A DNA stretch of 64,000 nt from Hortaea werneckii (Eukaryota > Ascomycota > Dothideomycetes > Mycosphaerellales > Teratosphaeriaceae). Shown here one piece after another: positions 22,954 through 34,934 of this stretch. How positions within the stretch are numbered: position 1 is the stretch's first letter; the number at the start of each line of letters is the position of its first letter. The translations under genes were made by a program, and so were the position numbers. The stretch is taken from the NCBI GenBank assembly GCA_037044905.1, contig JBAOKB010000037.1, positions 1-64,000 of the forward strand, read 5' to 3'. The notes beneath the pieces were generated by a model, which was given only the letters and a program-made list of their open reading frames with translations, did no database searches and was not told the DNA's origin.

Positions 22954-23509
22954 CAGGGTACACAGAAAATTGACAATTCTGGCGTGTGGTTCTTCAGTGG
23001 AGTCTGGAATGTCAAAATCGAATTGGCGTGCTGTGTGGTACTTGGAGTGTCTCTTCGAAAAGCATCGGTATCTCGCCGCATTTCCTCATTCACTTTTCAG
23101 CTTTTGCAGAGCACAGACAGCTCTAGCGGTCTTGAAGTTGTAGAGTCAGTCCTGCGAATCTGCCGCTAGCGGTTGAGCCGCAATGCGCAGCAGAGACTTG
23201 CCTATAGCTAAGCTCCGAAAGCGCTGGCCGGCAGTCTTGGTCTTCAGGGGACAACTTACATAGGTACCTCATTCAGTTTACTGAGCAACCTTCGCGATTC
23301 TTTGTGCTTTCCAAAGTGACATATTAAATTATGTTCCTGGCTCGGGCCGTGATGGAACGAAACAAGTTAGCCCTCAACGACACAGTACTCAACCGTATCT
23401 AAAAGGATTCAGAGGTGTCGTTGCTACATGATACCGCTCCGCTGAAGAGTGTAATTTACCTCTAACAAGAAATACCAGGAAATCTAAACCAGAATCTTAT
23501 CCTGCCAAT
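22954..23509. other. Intergenic region without a supported gene
   Basis: No frame with domain content or codon bias was found on either strand. Confidence 0.4.
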
Positions 23510-24525
23510 ACATGTCGTGCGCAAGCTTTGTAGAGTCGTCTGCCACTGTTCAATCAAGTGGCACGATGTGTGTGAAGAATCTCTCCAAGTCTTTCCCGTG
23601 CTTCTTTAAGCACCGAGCACATTCGAGTAAGCCTCGGTGGCAAAGACGCGCCCTTTGGAGGGCCTCTTCTTGGAGAGGCTCAATGTAGTGAGCTGTAGGG
23701 CGGGGGAGCGGTCATTTACGGCATCGTCGAACAGAACACTTTCTGTCTTTTTGCAGCTTCAAGTGGCGTCCAAAGTGCTTTGCAAGCCGGAGGTATCAAA
23801 CGCAACATGGGCGCCAACGTCAGGCCTATCGAATACAGCGTCAGAAATGGCATTCAGATCTTCCAAGTGCTAAATAACAATGTCTCGCACTAAATTCGAC
23901 GCTTGAGTAGCCTTTCGCTTGAGTAGTCTTTTGGGCGGTAATCTTGCTAACTATGACATGGCTAGCATCACCGTTCTTCAGAAGCCATGTCAAAGCGCAC
24001 CCGATGGGAGTCGATTCAAAGATGACTATGCTCTAACTAGGCTACAGCCTAGAAGTTTGAACCATGTGTGATGCTACGGCAGGTGGTTCTCACAACGTCG
24101 CCGCCCTCGATTACATGTCTCAAAGGACTAGGACCACAGCGATCGCCTAAAATCAGATCTTTCCCGCAGATTCACCTGAGTTGCGTTGAACACTAGTAGA
24201 ATGCTAATCGAGGGCAGATGTTTGGGCGCCCAGAAATACATAGACTACAGGGCGGCTGACCGTGGTGGCGATCGTCCATCGCAGCTCAATGACGATTTTC
24301 CCATCAATACGAAAAGATGGAACGTCCTCGCCAATTTCAGAGATTTTGCCGCTCTTCTTGTGGCCTATAGTCAACGGAAGTGTGGCTTCTGTATGAGGGT
24401 TAGGCCCTCCAAACATTCACGTTCATCTGTACCGCAAATCCCACAGTAGGCCACTTGAACACGTACTTCACACGCTTTTGAGGTCCCTGGGCGAACGATC
24501 TTGGATTTTTTGATGGATGTCTTCT
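23510..24525 (-). pseudogene. Zinc-dependent alcohol dehydrogenase (butanediol-dehydrogenase-like) remnant
   Basis: The minus strand contains, across several frames, IVRPGTSKACEVRVQVAYCG and CGICGTDE (24,500-24,420), GPNPHTEATLPLTIGH and ISEIGEDVPSF (24,410-24,310), and much later VGAHVAFDTSGLQSTLDAT, TLSLSKKRPSKGRVF and HGKDLERFFTHIVPLD (23,830-23,550). These are the catalytic-zinc start, the GHE/GHK segment and the cofactor-to-C-terminal part of medium-chain dehydrogenases of the (R,R)-butanediol/sorbitol group. The middle is badly eroded by stops and frame changes, and no complete frame can be drawn by splicing. Limits are approximate. Confidence 0.65.
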
Positions 24526-24599
24526 TGAACAAATTCTAACCGCTGTATCCTCTGGTCAACCGTCTTGAGATTGCAGAGTAGTATCATCACCACAGCTTA

Positions 24600-25853
24600 C
24601 CATGGATTCTCGTTCACGCCTGTTGCTTTGTGGCGGCTACATTCTGTGCCGAAAATCTGATCCACCAAGCGGGCTTTACATCCAATAGAGAGGCTCGCTG
24701 AGCTTTTTACAACAAGGCCAAAGCACTGTTTGATGTCAGGTATGAGCTCAACAAGATCATCGTTCTGCAGAGCGTGTTTATGTTGACATTCTGGGGCGGT
24801 GGACCCAATGACTACTAGAACTTCTATTCCTGGATCGGGACTGGCGTAACCATCGCAGAGAAGTTGGGCATACACCGCTCCCTAGCAGGGACCAATATGC
24901 CTAAAAAAGACCGTTCGCTACTGAAACGGCTGTGGTGGCTACTCGTCGTGCGCGATGCATCGTGTGCCACGCTGGTCGGCCTACCATTTCGCATCAATAT
25001 GGAGCATGGTGATGTCGACATGTTAACGCTAGGGGACTTTCAGCATGATGGACAGGATGAAACCTTTCAGAGCCATCCGCTTCGGTCATCGTACGCCCAA
25101 TACCAAATCCAGGTAGCCAAATTGTCCCTCATACTATATGATGTAGACTATGCTCGCTTCGTGCCAGGCCAGAAAAAGATCACGATTGAGGAAGTCTACA
25201 ATAAGATGCAGACTTGGCGACAAGAGATACCTGCCGAGCTAGAGTGGACCGACGACCCGAGCCATACCAGGCTGTTGGCTACCTGCCTTTCCATACTGCA
25301 CGACCAGCATCTTATGCTGGCTGGGCTCGGACGAGATGGAGAGCATAATGCTTTCAACGGTTGGGAGGTCGCGACTAGCGGACACGATCTCGGGCAAGCT
25401 GCACTGCGCATTTCGAATGCTTCGTCAGGGATTGTAACCAGGTCTCAAGCGCTATGTGCTCCACATGAGACCTATCAAGGCATTTTCCTCGCCGGCATAG
25501 TATCCTACGTAGAGATGCGGAGCGGGCATGCGACGCTGGCCCAGCTCGGTCAGTTAGTAGTAAGCAATTGCCAGATGGTTTTGCACCATGTTCGAGAGGC
25601 CTGGGATCCATCGCCTTGGGTTCTTGCGCTTTTCGAGAAGTTGACTTGCAGCATTGGTACCGACTCGCAGCACGGCATTGATGTGCGAAATAGCATCACA
25701 GATCCTTCTCGTGGTCAAGCGCCATTCGACTTTGGCAGCTTTTCTGGCATCGACGAGCCTTTCGGTGAGTATAGCGGCTTTGGCACTCCGCTACAGTCCA
25801 ACCCAATGTTATCGGCACTCTTTGATTTCCCACAAGCTGCGGGAATCAGTTGA
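24600..25853 (+). pseudogene. Fungal-specific transcription factor domain protein, truncated with two in-frame stops
   Basis: One frame runs from 24603 to 25853 and reads as the middle-homology domain of Zn2Cys6 regulators: FYNKAKALFDVRYE, IIVLQSVFMLTFWGG, WIGTGVTIAEKLGIHRS and LLKRLWWLLVVRDA. Stops interrupt it at 24699 (TGA) and 24816 (TAG, where Trp is usual). The DNA-binding N-terminus is not found upstream. The part after 24,864 is open for 329 codons and keeps normal codon use. It ends in the Gly/Phe-rich tail common in these factors. It is most like cutinase/lipid-type regulators. It is probably dead, unless a shorter product is made from an internal Met. Confidence 0.7.
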
Positions 25854-26075
25854 TAGGTACCCTAGACTTGTGGACGTTTTGGATTGACAATTTTCCGATC
25901 ATCGGAGACCCTGGGCTCTTCCTTTCACGAGACTTGGCTTTGGCAGCACTGCAGCGGTACGACCTTCCAAATATTGCGTTTCTGTGGTCGTACTGCATGA
26001 CATCTACCGCTTCCATCAAGCTCCCAGCGTGCTATCTCAGTTCGGTCTTCGCAAGGCTCTAAGCCCGCTGCTCTC

Positions 26076-27578
26076 TCAAGTCTCGAGTTCCGCGAGTCTA
26101 CTGTGTTTGCTCTCCAGAAGCTCCTCTTGCACCGCATTTGGCCTGGGCAAGGACTTCCAGAAGCGAAAGAGGAAATTGAAGTCGTCCACTCGTTGGCGCC
26201 TCTCTTCGGGGTACGAGGCCGGTACGGTCAACACGACACTGGCGATGGTATCTGTGAGCTCGAAAACCTTTTCTGTATACCAGATCCGTGCACTTCAATG
26301 TCCTGCTTCGACACGCTGGCAATTAGCTCCCTCAAATGCTTTGATATCCCGATCGGGAATGTAAGCGACATTGACTGCTCGGGGCTGGCTGAGGACAGCA
26401 AGCACTTGGACATAGCTATCTGCCAGACTAACATCCGCATCCAGTGTTTGGTGATGAGAAGGTCTACTTGCTGCCTGTTGGAGAGACAGGCAACCTCGTC
26501 GCGACCTCCTGCGGTCTCGGCATCGATCTGTTGGTGCTTTTCGAGAACCCAAGACAAGTCGATGTGCTGTTCGCTGTCGAAGGTTGCCAACCACTTGGAC
26601 AGCATGTCATCGTCGATGTGCAGGAAGAGACGGATAATCTGGATGAAGCCAGCGTTGATGTCGATCGGGATGGTACCGTCGGGCTCTGGTAGGGTTTCTA
26701 GGGGCGGTAAAAGTGCTGGACGATGACATGCTATTGCGTAGAAGCGCTCGTGGATCTTTGTATGTAGTTGTTAGCTTATACTCCTGGCCGAAGAACTAGC
26801 ATGGCGGGGTTTGACTGACATATACGGTCCAATACAGCCGCTGCCGTTGACTCCGCTCCGTAAAAGGAAGCATCAGCATACTGCTGCTGTCTTTGATCCG
26901 AAGGATCTCAAGCATAGTGACAGACTGGCGCAGATAATAGAAGGCAATGTCATAGCGACCTAGACCCATGAAGCATACGTGCAGGAATTGTAAAGTCGCC
27001 ACTCTGCGGACCGAAATGTTCTCCTGCAGCAAAACCGGTCTAAGCGCGTCCAGCGACATTGATACCCATGTCGAGATATCTGAGCTTTCCGATGTCGTTT
27101 TACTTCGTAAAGAGTGCGTAAGATTCAGTGTAACCGCTACTAATCCGTACACAAAGGCCCTCGCTTCTTGGTTTTCCGACATCGTCTCGATTGCACTCTG
27201 AGCCTCCGACATTGTAATGGCCGGGTGGAAGGGCAGCACAAATGTTTCAAAGTCAGAGAGCAGGGCCACGAAGAAGTCGCCGTCGCTGAGCTCGGTCGTG
27301 GCCTGGTACTGTATTGAGTCTCCATTGGTACCTGCCGTACGGGATGTGCCATGAACGCTGGCTGAAGCTGCGAGAGGCGCGATCGCTTGGACGGGATTTT
27401 CAAGTTTCCTCGCTGGTTTTGTGGAGCGTCGTTGATATTGCGATCGAGGAGCAGCCGCAGATTACCTGCACGGAAGATTGAGATGCTCGCATTGTTGACA
27501 GCGTTGCCGTCCGTTGCAGCGGACTTTGCGTTGACTGCAAGGATCGCGAGCCTTATGACGACGTTTTCCGTTGTCCAT
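26076..27578 (-). CDS. Maltose-cluster Zn2Cys6 regulator (MalR/MAL63 type), possibly impaired
   Basis: Exons 27578-27466, 27408-26820, 26755-26281 and 26251-26076 give about 450 residues. The zinc cluster reads A-R-D-P-C-SQRKVRC then QRCQQC and LPC: five of six ligands are in place and the first Cys is Arg (codon CGC). Downstream are LLSDFETFVLPFHPAIT, RLYWTVYIHERFYAI, ACHRPALLPPLE and a C-terminal DDFNFLFRFWKSLP, the layout of fungal maltose/amylase regulators. The last intron needed to keep frame is only 29 bp (26252-26280), too short for a normal intron, so a small deletion or frameshift may be present instead. It is transcribed in the same direction as the maltase next door, which it probably controls. 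Loss of the first zinc ligand should weaken DNA binding. Confidence 0.7.
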
Positions 27579-28052
27579 AGGTAAATGCAATTGAGAGAGT
27601 GGCATTGCTAAAGAGAGAGTAAGAACCTAATGAAGCCAGAGCCCGGTCGGAATACGTACTAGGTAGTACCTCGTTGAAGCGGGGTTATCGCAACGGGGCG
27701 GACAACCTTAAAACCTTTCTACTTGAATGCTCCTGTAACTGACAGCTTTGCTAGCCGTGCAGCGTACCTAACACTGACTACAAGCGTCGCAGGTCTCATA
27801 CAAACGATCCGTGGGCCACCGAAATAAATGATATGGATCGAGGGAAGACGAAAAGAAGAAGGCAGCTCGACTTAGAGAAATATACCTCGCGCAAGCAAGG
27901 TTTTCACATCAAAGCAGACAAGTGTTCCAGGGAATTACAAGGACAGTAACCGGAAACTCGATGAAGTATAAGGGCAGAACGGCGTTGCGACGGCTCGAGA
28001 TCGCCTTTATGCTGTCCGGTAGCTATCTATCCGATGTAAAGATTTATGTATT
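27579..28052. other. Promoter/terminator interval between regulator and maltase
   Basis: About 470 bp upstream of the regulator and downstream of the maltase stop. It contains a short TACGTACTAGGTAGTACCT inverted stretch near 27,653. No gene was seen. Confidence 0.4.
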
Positions 28053-29994
28053 TCAGTGCAGCAGATATATCCTGGCCTGCCAGGGCATCAATGTACTTTC
28101 ACTGGTCGCCTCTGAGACATTGTCCATCACCACTTCCTTCTTCTGGTCTAAAGCTATTTTAGGCATTCGAGCCTCGTCGGGGGAGAAATTGCAGACGACC
28201 AGAGCACTGCGGGTCCTGCCATGCTTGAGGAAGCTGAAGACCGTCTCGTTGGCCTCGTCCACAAGCTCGAAGTGCCCATTGACAAGGACATCGTTAGCCT
28301 GCTTCCGCAGTGCAAGCATCCGCCTCCAAAAAGCAAGTAATGAGTCTTTGCTGGCTGTTTGACGAGAAACGTTTAGCTCAGCAGTAGAAGGGTTCATCCG
28401 CATCCATGGTTCCACCGAGTCGCCTGTGAAACCTCCGTTCCGCGCAGAGTCCCACTGCATTGGCGTGCGAGCGTGATCGCGCGAGAGGTGCTGGAGCGAC
28501 TTTTTTGCCTTGGAGAGTTCATGCTCATTGTTACCACTGCGCTGGGCGACCATCGAGTAGTAATTGATTGAGTCCACATCCTTGTATTCTTCAATCGGCC
28601 AGTCGGGTGGCATATTGATCATGCCGATTTCCTGAGCTTGGTAAATGAAGAGTGTCCCCGAGAGGGAAGCAAACAGGAGCGACAGTAGCTTTCCAGATCG
28701 CTCGCGCCACTGCGGGCTATCGTCTCCAAATCGCGAAATCGCGCGTGCCTGGTCGTGGTTTTCCACAAATGAAACCGTCCATGCATCAGTGCCTTGCAAA
28801 AGCCCCTGCGTCCGCGCAATGGCATCTTTGAGGTCGTGTAGCTTGTACGCGAATGGTGCCGTCTGGAATTTGAAAATCTTTCCCAGCCCAACGTCGACAA
28901 CGTCAAACTGGAACACCATGCTGAGACGGTTTTTCGACGCTCCTACATAGTCAATGATCTTCGTTCGATCAGGTGTAAAAGGACACTCGCCAACGGTCAT
29001 GGCATCGTATCTCGTCAAGATCGAATTCATCTCTGAGAGATACTCGTTCATGCGTGGGCCGTTGCAGTAGACCAGACCAGCCTCTTGCCATTCAGCCTCG
29101 AGGTCGGTGATTGGGGCGTCTGGAAAGCTCGGGTCTTTGCTGTACATGTTGACTGTATCGACTCGGAAGCCATCCGCACCTTTCTCGAGCCAGTAGATCA
29201 TGGCTGTCTCGTAGATAGCTCTCCGCGTCTCATCGTTGTCCTGCAGTCCAAAGGCGGTCAGCGATGAGCACCGAGATGTGTCATTGGGCAAGTCACTTAC
29301 CCAGTTCAGATCCGGCTGTTCCGGGCAGAACAAGTGCAGGTAGTACTCCTGAGTGTGTTCGTCCCACTTCCATGCACTTCCGCCAAAATTGGACCGCCAG
29401 TTGTTTGGTGGTTTCCTATTTCCATGTTCATCGTATTTTGCCGGCTTCCAGATGTACCAGTCACGTTTCGGGTTCGACTTCGAAGATCTTGACTCTTTGA
29501 ACCTGCCCGCTGATGTCAGCTTTACATCTCTGTGTAAAGCCTCTATCGAGAAGCGCTATGTCCATCAATCATACTACGGTAAAGGATGTACTCTCTGCAA
29601 AGAGGTGAAAGCACCTTATCATCAGTCTGATGAAGCTTGCCTCACGATGAACGTACCATGCGTGCTGATCCGAGGTATGGTTGACCACCAAGTCCAAGAT
29701 GATGCGCATTCCGCGCTTGTGAACCTCCGCGAGCAACTGATCCATGTCTGCCATGGTACCATAGGGGCCGTATATGGCTTGGTAGTCCGAGATATCGTAG
29801 CCCATGTCCAATTGCGGACTTTCATACATGGGGCAGATCCAGACGACGTCAACACCGATGGACTTGATGTAGTCCAGTCGCTGTATGATGCCCTGAAGGT
29901 CGCCGATGCCATCGCCATTGGAATCCTGGAATGATGCAGGATAGATTTGATAGATCGAGACATCTTTCCACCATGGGCGCTGAGTGACAGTCAT
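28053..29994 (-). CDS. GH13 alpha-glucosidase (maltase/isomaltase type)
   Basis: Exons 29994-29657 and 29502-28053, with a 154-bp intron, give 595 residues, the size of yeast maltase. It starts MTVTQRPWWKDVSIYQIYP without a signal peptide, so it is cytosolic. The GH13 blocks are in order: DLVVNHTSDQH, GFRVDTVNMYS (nucleophile Asp), TVGECPF (acid/base Glu) and FVENHDQAR (transition-state Asp). IYQAQEIGMIN and a C-terminal beta domain follow. It hydrolyses maltose or isomaltose taken up by a permease, and the permease and regulator genes flank it. The start lies 94 bp below a TATAAGG box, on a shared 0.9-kb promoter with the permease. Confidence 0.93.
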
Positions 29995-30890
29995 ATTTGT
30001 CAGATAACCTCCTTTTGTTTAGCAAAGAAGGGAGCTGTGTGAAAAGAGCAGCAGAGACAGGCTGTAGTCCAGAAGCAGCACATCACGCCTTATATGTCCA
30101 CTACGGCTATACTAGAAGCTGAGTACTTTCTTGCTTCATGCCCTTTGGCACCGCAACGTGGTGGGTTGAGACCAACCCGGAGATGCAAATGATAGCGCCT
30201 ATCAGTATGATTGGTCCAATTTCGGCCCTTGGCCTCTACTCAACAATGCATCGAAGCTTCCCTGCAGAATCCTTTTGTCTCCGTGTATCTTGGTACTGCG
30301 GCACATTGGAGCTCGGCAAGATAGCCATCTGAACTAGTACAGAAGGTTCAGGTTGAAAGTTGTGTACGTATTCTGGGCGCTGACCGAAGACAGTGAAAAG
30401 CGGGGCGACCGGATCTGATACGACTGCTCATTGGTTCGATTTCGGGCCGGAAGCCTTTATGTACTGACAGTCCAGTGCATCACCGGCATCGGTGGGCATT
30501 TTGAAACTTAAACTAGACGCAGCCACGGGGCTCCGCATCTCCAGATTCTTCAGCCCAGCACGAAAGCTTGAGGCTCGACATCCTGACACGGGCATGGCGT
30601 GGGCAGCACGCGAGACACGCAACGCTATGTTTCGTAGTGCTGCGCGGGTTGATTGGTTGACATTCGGACCGGGCGACTTCTGAGGCGTTCGTAATACTAT
30701 CTTCTAACCTTTCTATGCTGAGGTCTTCGAGATGAAGACTGCCCATGATGTACCCTCTCCAAATATATAAAAGCCTGGATGGATCGCAGGTCTTGAAACC
30801 GCCATCTTCAACACTCCGACGGATCGCAATCAGCAGTAGCACGCAACACCTCGATCACCGTCTTCTCTTCAGGATCCAAGGACCTCCAGA
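29995..30890. promoter_or_regulatory. Shared divergent promoter of maltase and permease
   Basis: TATA-like boxes face both ways: TATATAAAAG at 30764-30773, 118 bp before the permease start, and ATATAAGG (minus strand, 30088-30095), about 95 bp before the maltase start. CGG triplets spaced by six bases occur at 30401-30412, which could bind a Zn2Cys6 factor. This is a weak pattern. No ORF here is convincing. Confidence 0.55.
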
Positions 30891-32771
30891 ATGTCGACGC
30901 AGGATGCATCAACACCGAGGCAGCCTTCCCATAGGCGATCGAGCATCGCCGTCGAGGATGTGGCCCATGTACCGGACGTCAGCAATGCCGTCACCGGCGA
31001 TGCTGCTAAGGCCACTGCAAGTGAGACCTCCATGACTCTCTTGCAGGGTTTGAAGACCTATCCGAAAGCCGTCGGCTGGTCCATCCTCTTGTCCACCTGT
31101 ATCGTTATGGAAGGGTTCGATATCGTCCTCATTAACAGTCTCTACGCCTTGCCAGCGTTCCAGCGACGCTTTGGTACTCTCCAAGAAGATGGTTCTTACG
31201 GCGTTTCTGCTGCGTGGCAGTCGGGACTATCGAATGGTGCCCTCGTGGGAGAGATATTTGGTTTGTTCCTGACTGGTATCATCGCCGAGCGCCTTGGATA
31301 TAAGAAGACCATGGTCGGCGCTCTTGCGATGCTTACTGGCTTCATTTTCCTTCTCTTTTTCGCGCAGAACTTGCCCATGCTCTTGGTGGGAGAGGTAAGT
31401 GGCATGCCTGTACTTTGAAGCTACGCTTGTGCTAACAAGTCATCCGACTAGATTCTCTGCGGTCTTCCATGGGGCACCTTCCAGACATTGACTACCACTT
31501 ACGCCTCCGAAGTGTGCCCAGTCGCACTCCGTCCATATCTCACTACCTACGTCAACCTCTGTTGGGTCATCGGGCAGTTTCTCTCGTCGGCCGTACTTAA
31601 GGGTGTCAGTGGAGAGACAGGTCCGCTTGGATACAAGATACCGTATGGGCTGCAGTGGATATGGCCAGTGCCTTTGATAATTGGCATTGCCCTCGCCCCG
31701 GAGTCTCCTTGGTAAGTCTTCTCCCTCTCAAGATGGTTTGAAGGATCTAACACGCATACCCTACTCAGGTGGCTTGTCCGCAAGGGTTGCAACGAAGATG
31801 CGAAGAAGCAGCTGTTACGTCTAACTTCACGAAGCCAAGTAGACTTCGACCCAGATGCCACTATCAGCATGATGATCTATACCAATGAGCTCGAAAAGGA
31901 GCATCTCGCCGGCGCAAGATACCTCAATTGTTTCAAAGGTGTTAACCTTCGCCGAACAGAAATAGTCACATTTGTTTGGGCTATTCAGACTCTCTGCGGC
32001 GCCAGCTCTATGATTGGATTTTCCACCTACTTTTTTACGCAGGCCGGATTGGATACCTCGCATGCGTTCTCTATGTCTCTAGGCCTCTACGCTCTCGGTG
32101 CAGTGGGTACACTTGGATCTTGGTTCCTAATGGGCTGGTTTGGCCGCAGAACACTATATCTTTGGGGCCAAATACTTATGTCGGTCGTCCTCGTCATTAT
32201 CGGCTTTATGGGGATCGCAAACAGCACAGGCGCTCAGTGGGCTGTCGCAGCTATGATGCTACTCTTCACCTTCATCTATGATGCTACAGTTGGCCCAGTC
32301 TGCTACTCACTGGTCGCTGAGCTCGCCTCGACTCGGCTTCGCAATAAGACAGTCGTGCTAGCACGGAATCTCTACAACATCACCGGTATAGTAGCGAATA
32401 TCTAACACCGCACATGTTGAATCCTGATTCCTGGAACTGGGGTGCCAAGGCGGGATTCTTCTGGGGTGGCGCCTGCGCATTATGTGCTGTATGGACGTTC
32501 TTCAGGCTCCCTGAGTAAGTGTTTGATCTTTGACTCAGCCTTTGCTTTTGCCAAATGCTGACCTTCTTTCAGGCCCAAGGGTCGCACGTACGCGGAGCTT
32601 GATGTTCTATTCCAAGCCAAGGTCTCAGCGAGAAGATTCGCTTCGACCGACGTGTCAGCGCTGTCGGGTTCGCAAAGTGGCCATGGGAGCGATGAGAAGT
32701 CATCACACGACGTGGAGCACTATGAGGTTAAGCTGGGAAGCGAGAAGACCGAGTACATCCAGACCACTTGA
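30891..32771 (+). pseudogene. Maltose/hexose MFS permease with a one-base frameshift
   Basis: Exons 30891-31394, 31452-31711, 31769-32514 and 32573-32771 total 1709 bases, one short of a multiple of three. With the frame corrected, about 569 residues form a 12-helix sugar porter: GIIAERLGYKKTMVG after helix 2, PESPWWLVRKG before the central loop, and LYNITGIVANI in helix 10. A C-terminal RLPEPKGRTYAELD follows. At about 32,400 the sequence AATATCTAACACC reads into TAA, whereas one more T would give ILTPHMLNP and restore the conserved continuation. It is the uptake partner of the maltase. The lesion may be a true mutation or a sequence error; all splice sites are intact. Confidence 0.8.
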
Positions 32772-33573
32772 CGAGCACTCTCAAGCGCACGGGTCCTCTA
32801 TCGCGCCGAGGAGTCTGAGATCTATATAGTGTAGCTCTCCACCCACTAAGGATGTGAATTGATGTAATGAAATCTCTTCCTCTCGCTCGTATGTACATCT
32901 GTGTCCTGCTTCGCGGCCAGTTGTCGGACTTCTTCGGTGCGTTGGCGCAAGCGGGACGCCTTCGCCGCTCGGACTCCGGCATCAGGCTTCTTCCTCTCCA
33001 GTACGAACGTACACCCGGCCACATTCTCTTTGCAGTGATGAATTGTGCACTCTGATATGGCATCCTAATCCCACATCACTATCAGTGGCACAAGTACATA
33101 AGCCCTGCCAAAGCCCGAGAGAAGCGGATGCTCCATCGCATGAGCCCCTTCGAGGTAGCCAGGAACAAGGAACAAGCAAAGTCTGGGCTCGCTGCAGGCG
33201 GCATGCACCATGCATGGAGATGGAGGGCGGCTGCAAAGCAGGGCGGTCTGTCGCTGATCCTTGAGGACAATTCTGCCCAACCGGAGCAACAAGCCACCCT
33301 TCCTTTATCCGTACAGCCTCAATCCTACACGGGTCTAGTTGCGCCTCTCCAGCTTGTATACCAATAATGGTGACTTCTAGTGTGCTCCCGCCATGTGCCA
33401 AGTGGCGAACGCGATTGAGCCATTCTGTTCTCGGGCTGCGAGCTGTAGCGACGATGCCGCGGGAGAGGAGCGGATTGAGTGACCTCGAGACTTAAAAAGA
33501 TGAAGACACCTGCTGCCGTTGTGCAAATCCTTTCTATTCTCCTCATCAGCACCGACGCTTTTACAGAGTCACG
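32772..33573. other. Intergenic region without a supported gene
   Basis: No domain-bearing frame was recognised. It serves as the 3' side of the permease and the promoter of the tyrosinase gene. Confidence 0.4.
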
Positions 33574-34934
33574 ATGCATTCATCTTTGTGCTTCCTCGCA
33601 TTGCTTTCTCTACAGACGCTAGGTACTATTGCGACGTCGTGGAGGGTTTATCCTGCGGAATGGAGACAGAGAGAAGACCGAGCGTCTGTTGATGGGCAGC
33701 TTTCACGACTGTCGCATCAAGCGCAGATGAAGACCGTGCACGAGTTGAACCATGGCCATCATTGGGGTCATCACGCCACAGGTTGCGACCACAAGAATTT
33801 AGCAGTGAGGCGAGAGTGGTCAGTTCACTAGCTCTTGAGCGAGTACGATGGACACTAAGCTAGATCAATACAGGGGTGACCTCTCGAAGAAAGAGAGACG
33901 ATCATACATCGATGCGGTTCTCTGTCTCCAATCGAAGCCAGCATTAACGCCGGCTTCTGAAGCACCAGGCGCCAAGACTCGCTTTGATGACTTTGTGGCT
34001 ACGCATATCAACCAGTCGTTGGCAATCCATTATACCGGTAACTTCCTCTCATGGCACCGGTATTTCACCTGGCTGTACGAGCAAGCGCTCAAGGACGAAT
34101 GTGGTTATGAAGGCACCCAGCCAGTACGTATAATTGACTCCACATGTTCAATCGAAATGCTAGCAGCCCGAGTACTGACGCGATCTTCAGTACTGGGATT
34201 GGGCCAAGACCGCTCGCACCGGCATGCACAACAGCCCCATCCTCGACGGCAGCGAGACCTCCATGTCAGGCGATGGCGCGTTCGTCCCCAACCGTGGCGA
34301 TGTTGTGCTAGGTGGTTTTGGACTTCCGGATGTTTTTCTGCCTGCAGGACCTGGTGATGGATGCATCACTTCCGGTCCATTCGTGAACATGAGTGTCAAC
34401 CTCGGGCCTGCACAGCTTTCAGCACCTGGCAACATTACAATCGTCAATCCTGAGGGGCCGCTTGCGTACAACCCGCGCTGTTTGAAGCGATCGTTGACGG
34501 ACGAGATCAACCGAGCGTTCGCCAACGCCAGCGCCATTCTGGATCTTCTGACTACGCCTGATAATGTATACAATTTCCAGATGCAAATGCAGGGCGTACC
34601 AGGCAGCGGAAACATAGGTGTGCATGGCGGAGGTCACTATGCAATGGGCGGCGACCCAGGACGAGACGTCTTCGTCTCACCGGGCGATCCGCTCTTCTAC
34701 TTCCACCACTCCAACATCGACCGCACGTGGTGGATGTGGCAGATGCAGGACCTCGCGACAAGGGCAGAAGGTGAAACGTCGGTGGCAGGGACGAACACTT
34801 TCTTCAATCAGCCGCCGAGCGCCAACACGACTGTCGAGGACTATGTGCAATATGGCTATGCGGCGGGTCCACCGAGGCAGATCAAGGAGTTATTGAAGAC
34901 GACCGAGGGGCCGTTTTGCTACACCTACGCGTGA
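33574..34934 (+). CDS. Secreted short tyrosinase (type-3 copper)
   Basis: Exons 33574-33818, 33874-34123 and 34191-34934 give 412 residues. A signal peptide (MHSSLCFLALLSLQTLG) starts it. CuA ligands are His in THINQ, AIHYTG and SWHRYFTWLYE. CuB ligands are His in GVHGGGHYAMGG and FYFHHSNIDRTWW. The YWDWAK segment is created at the second splice join. A Cys (GCDH) close to the start of the domain and another (DECGY) before the second intron are usual in this group. There is no long C-terminal lid or membrane anchor, so it is a short extracellular form acting on phenols. The melanin-type tyrosinases are longer. The neighbours give no pathway hint. Confidence 0.9.

Noticed and set aside
30433..30443. 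GGTTCGATTTC resembling a tRNA B box
   Set aside because: No A box or acceptor stem pairs around it.
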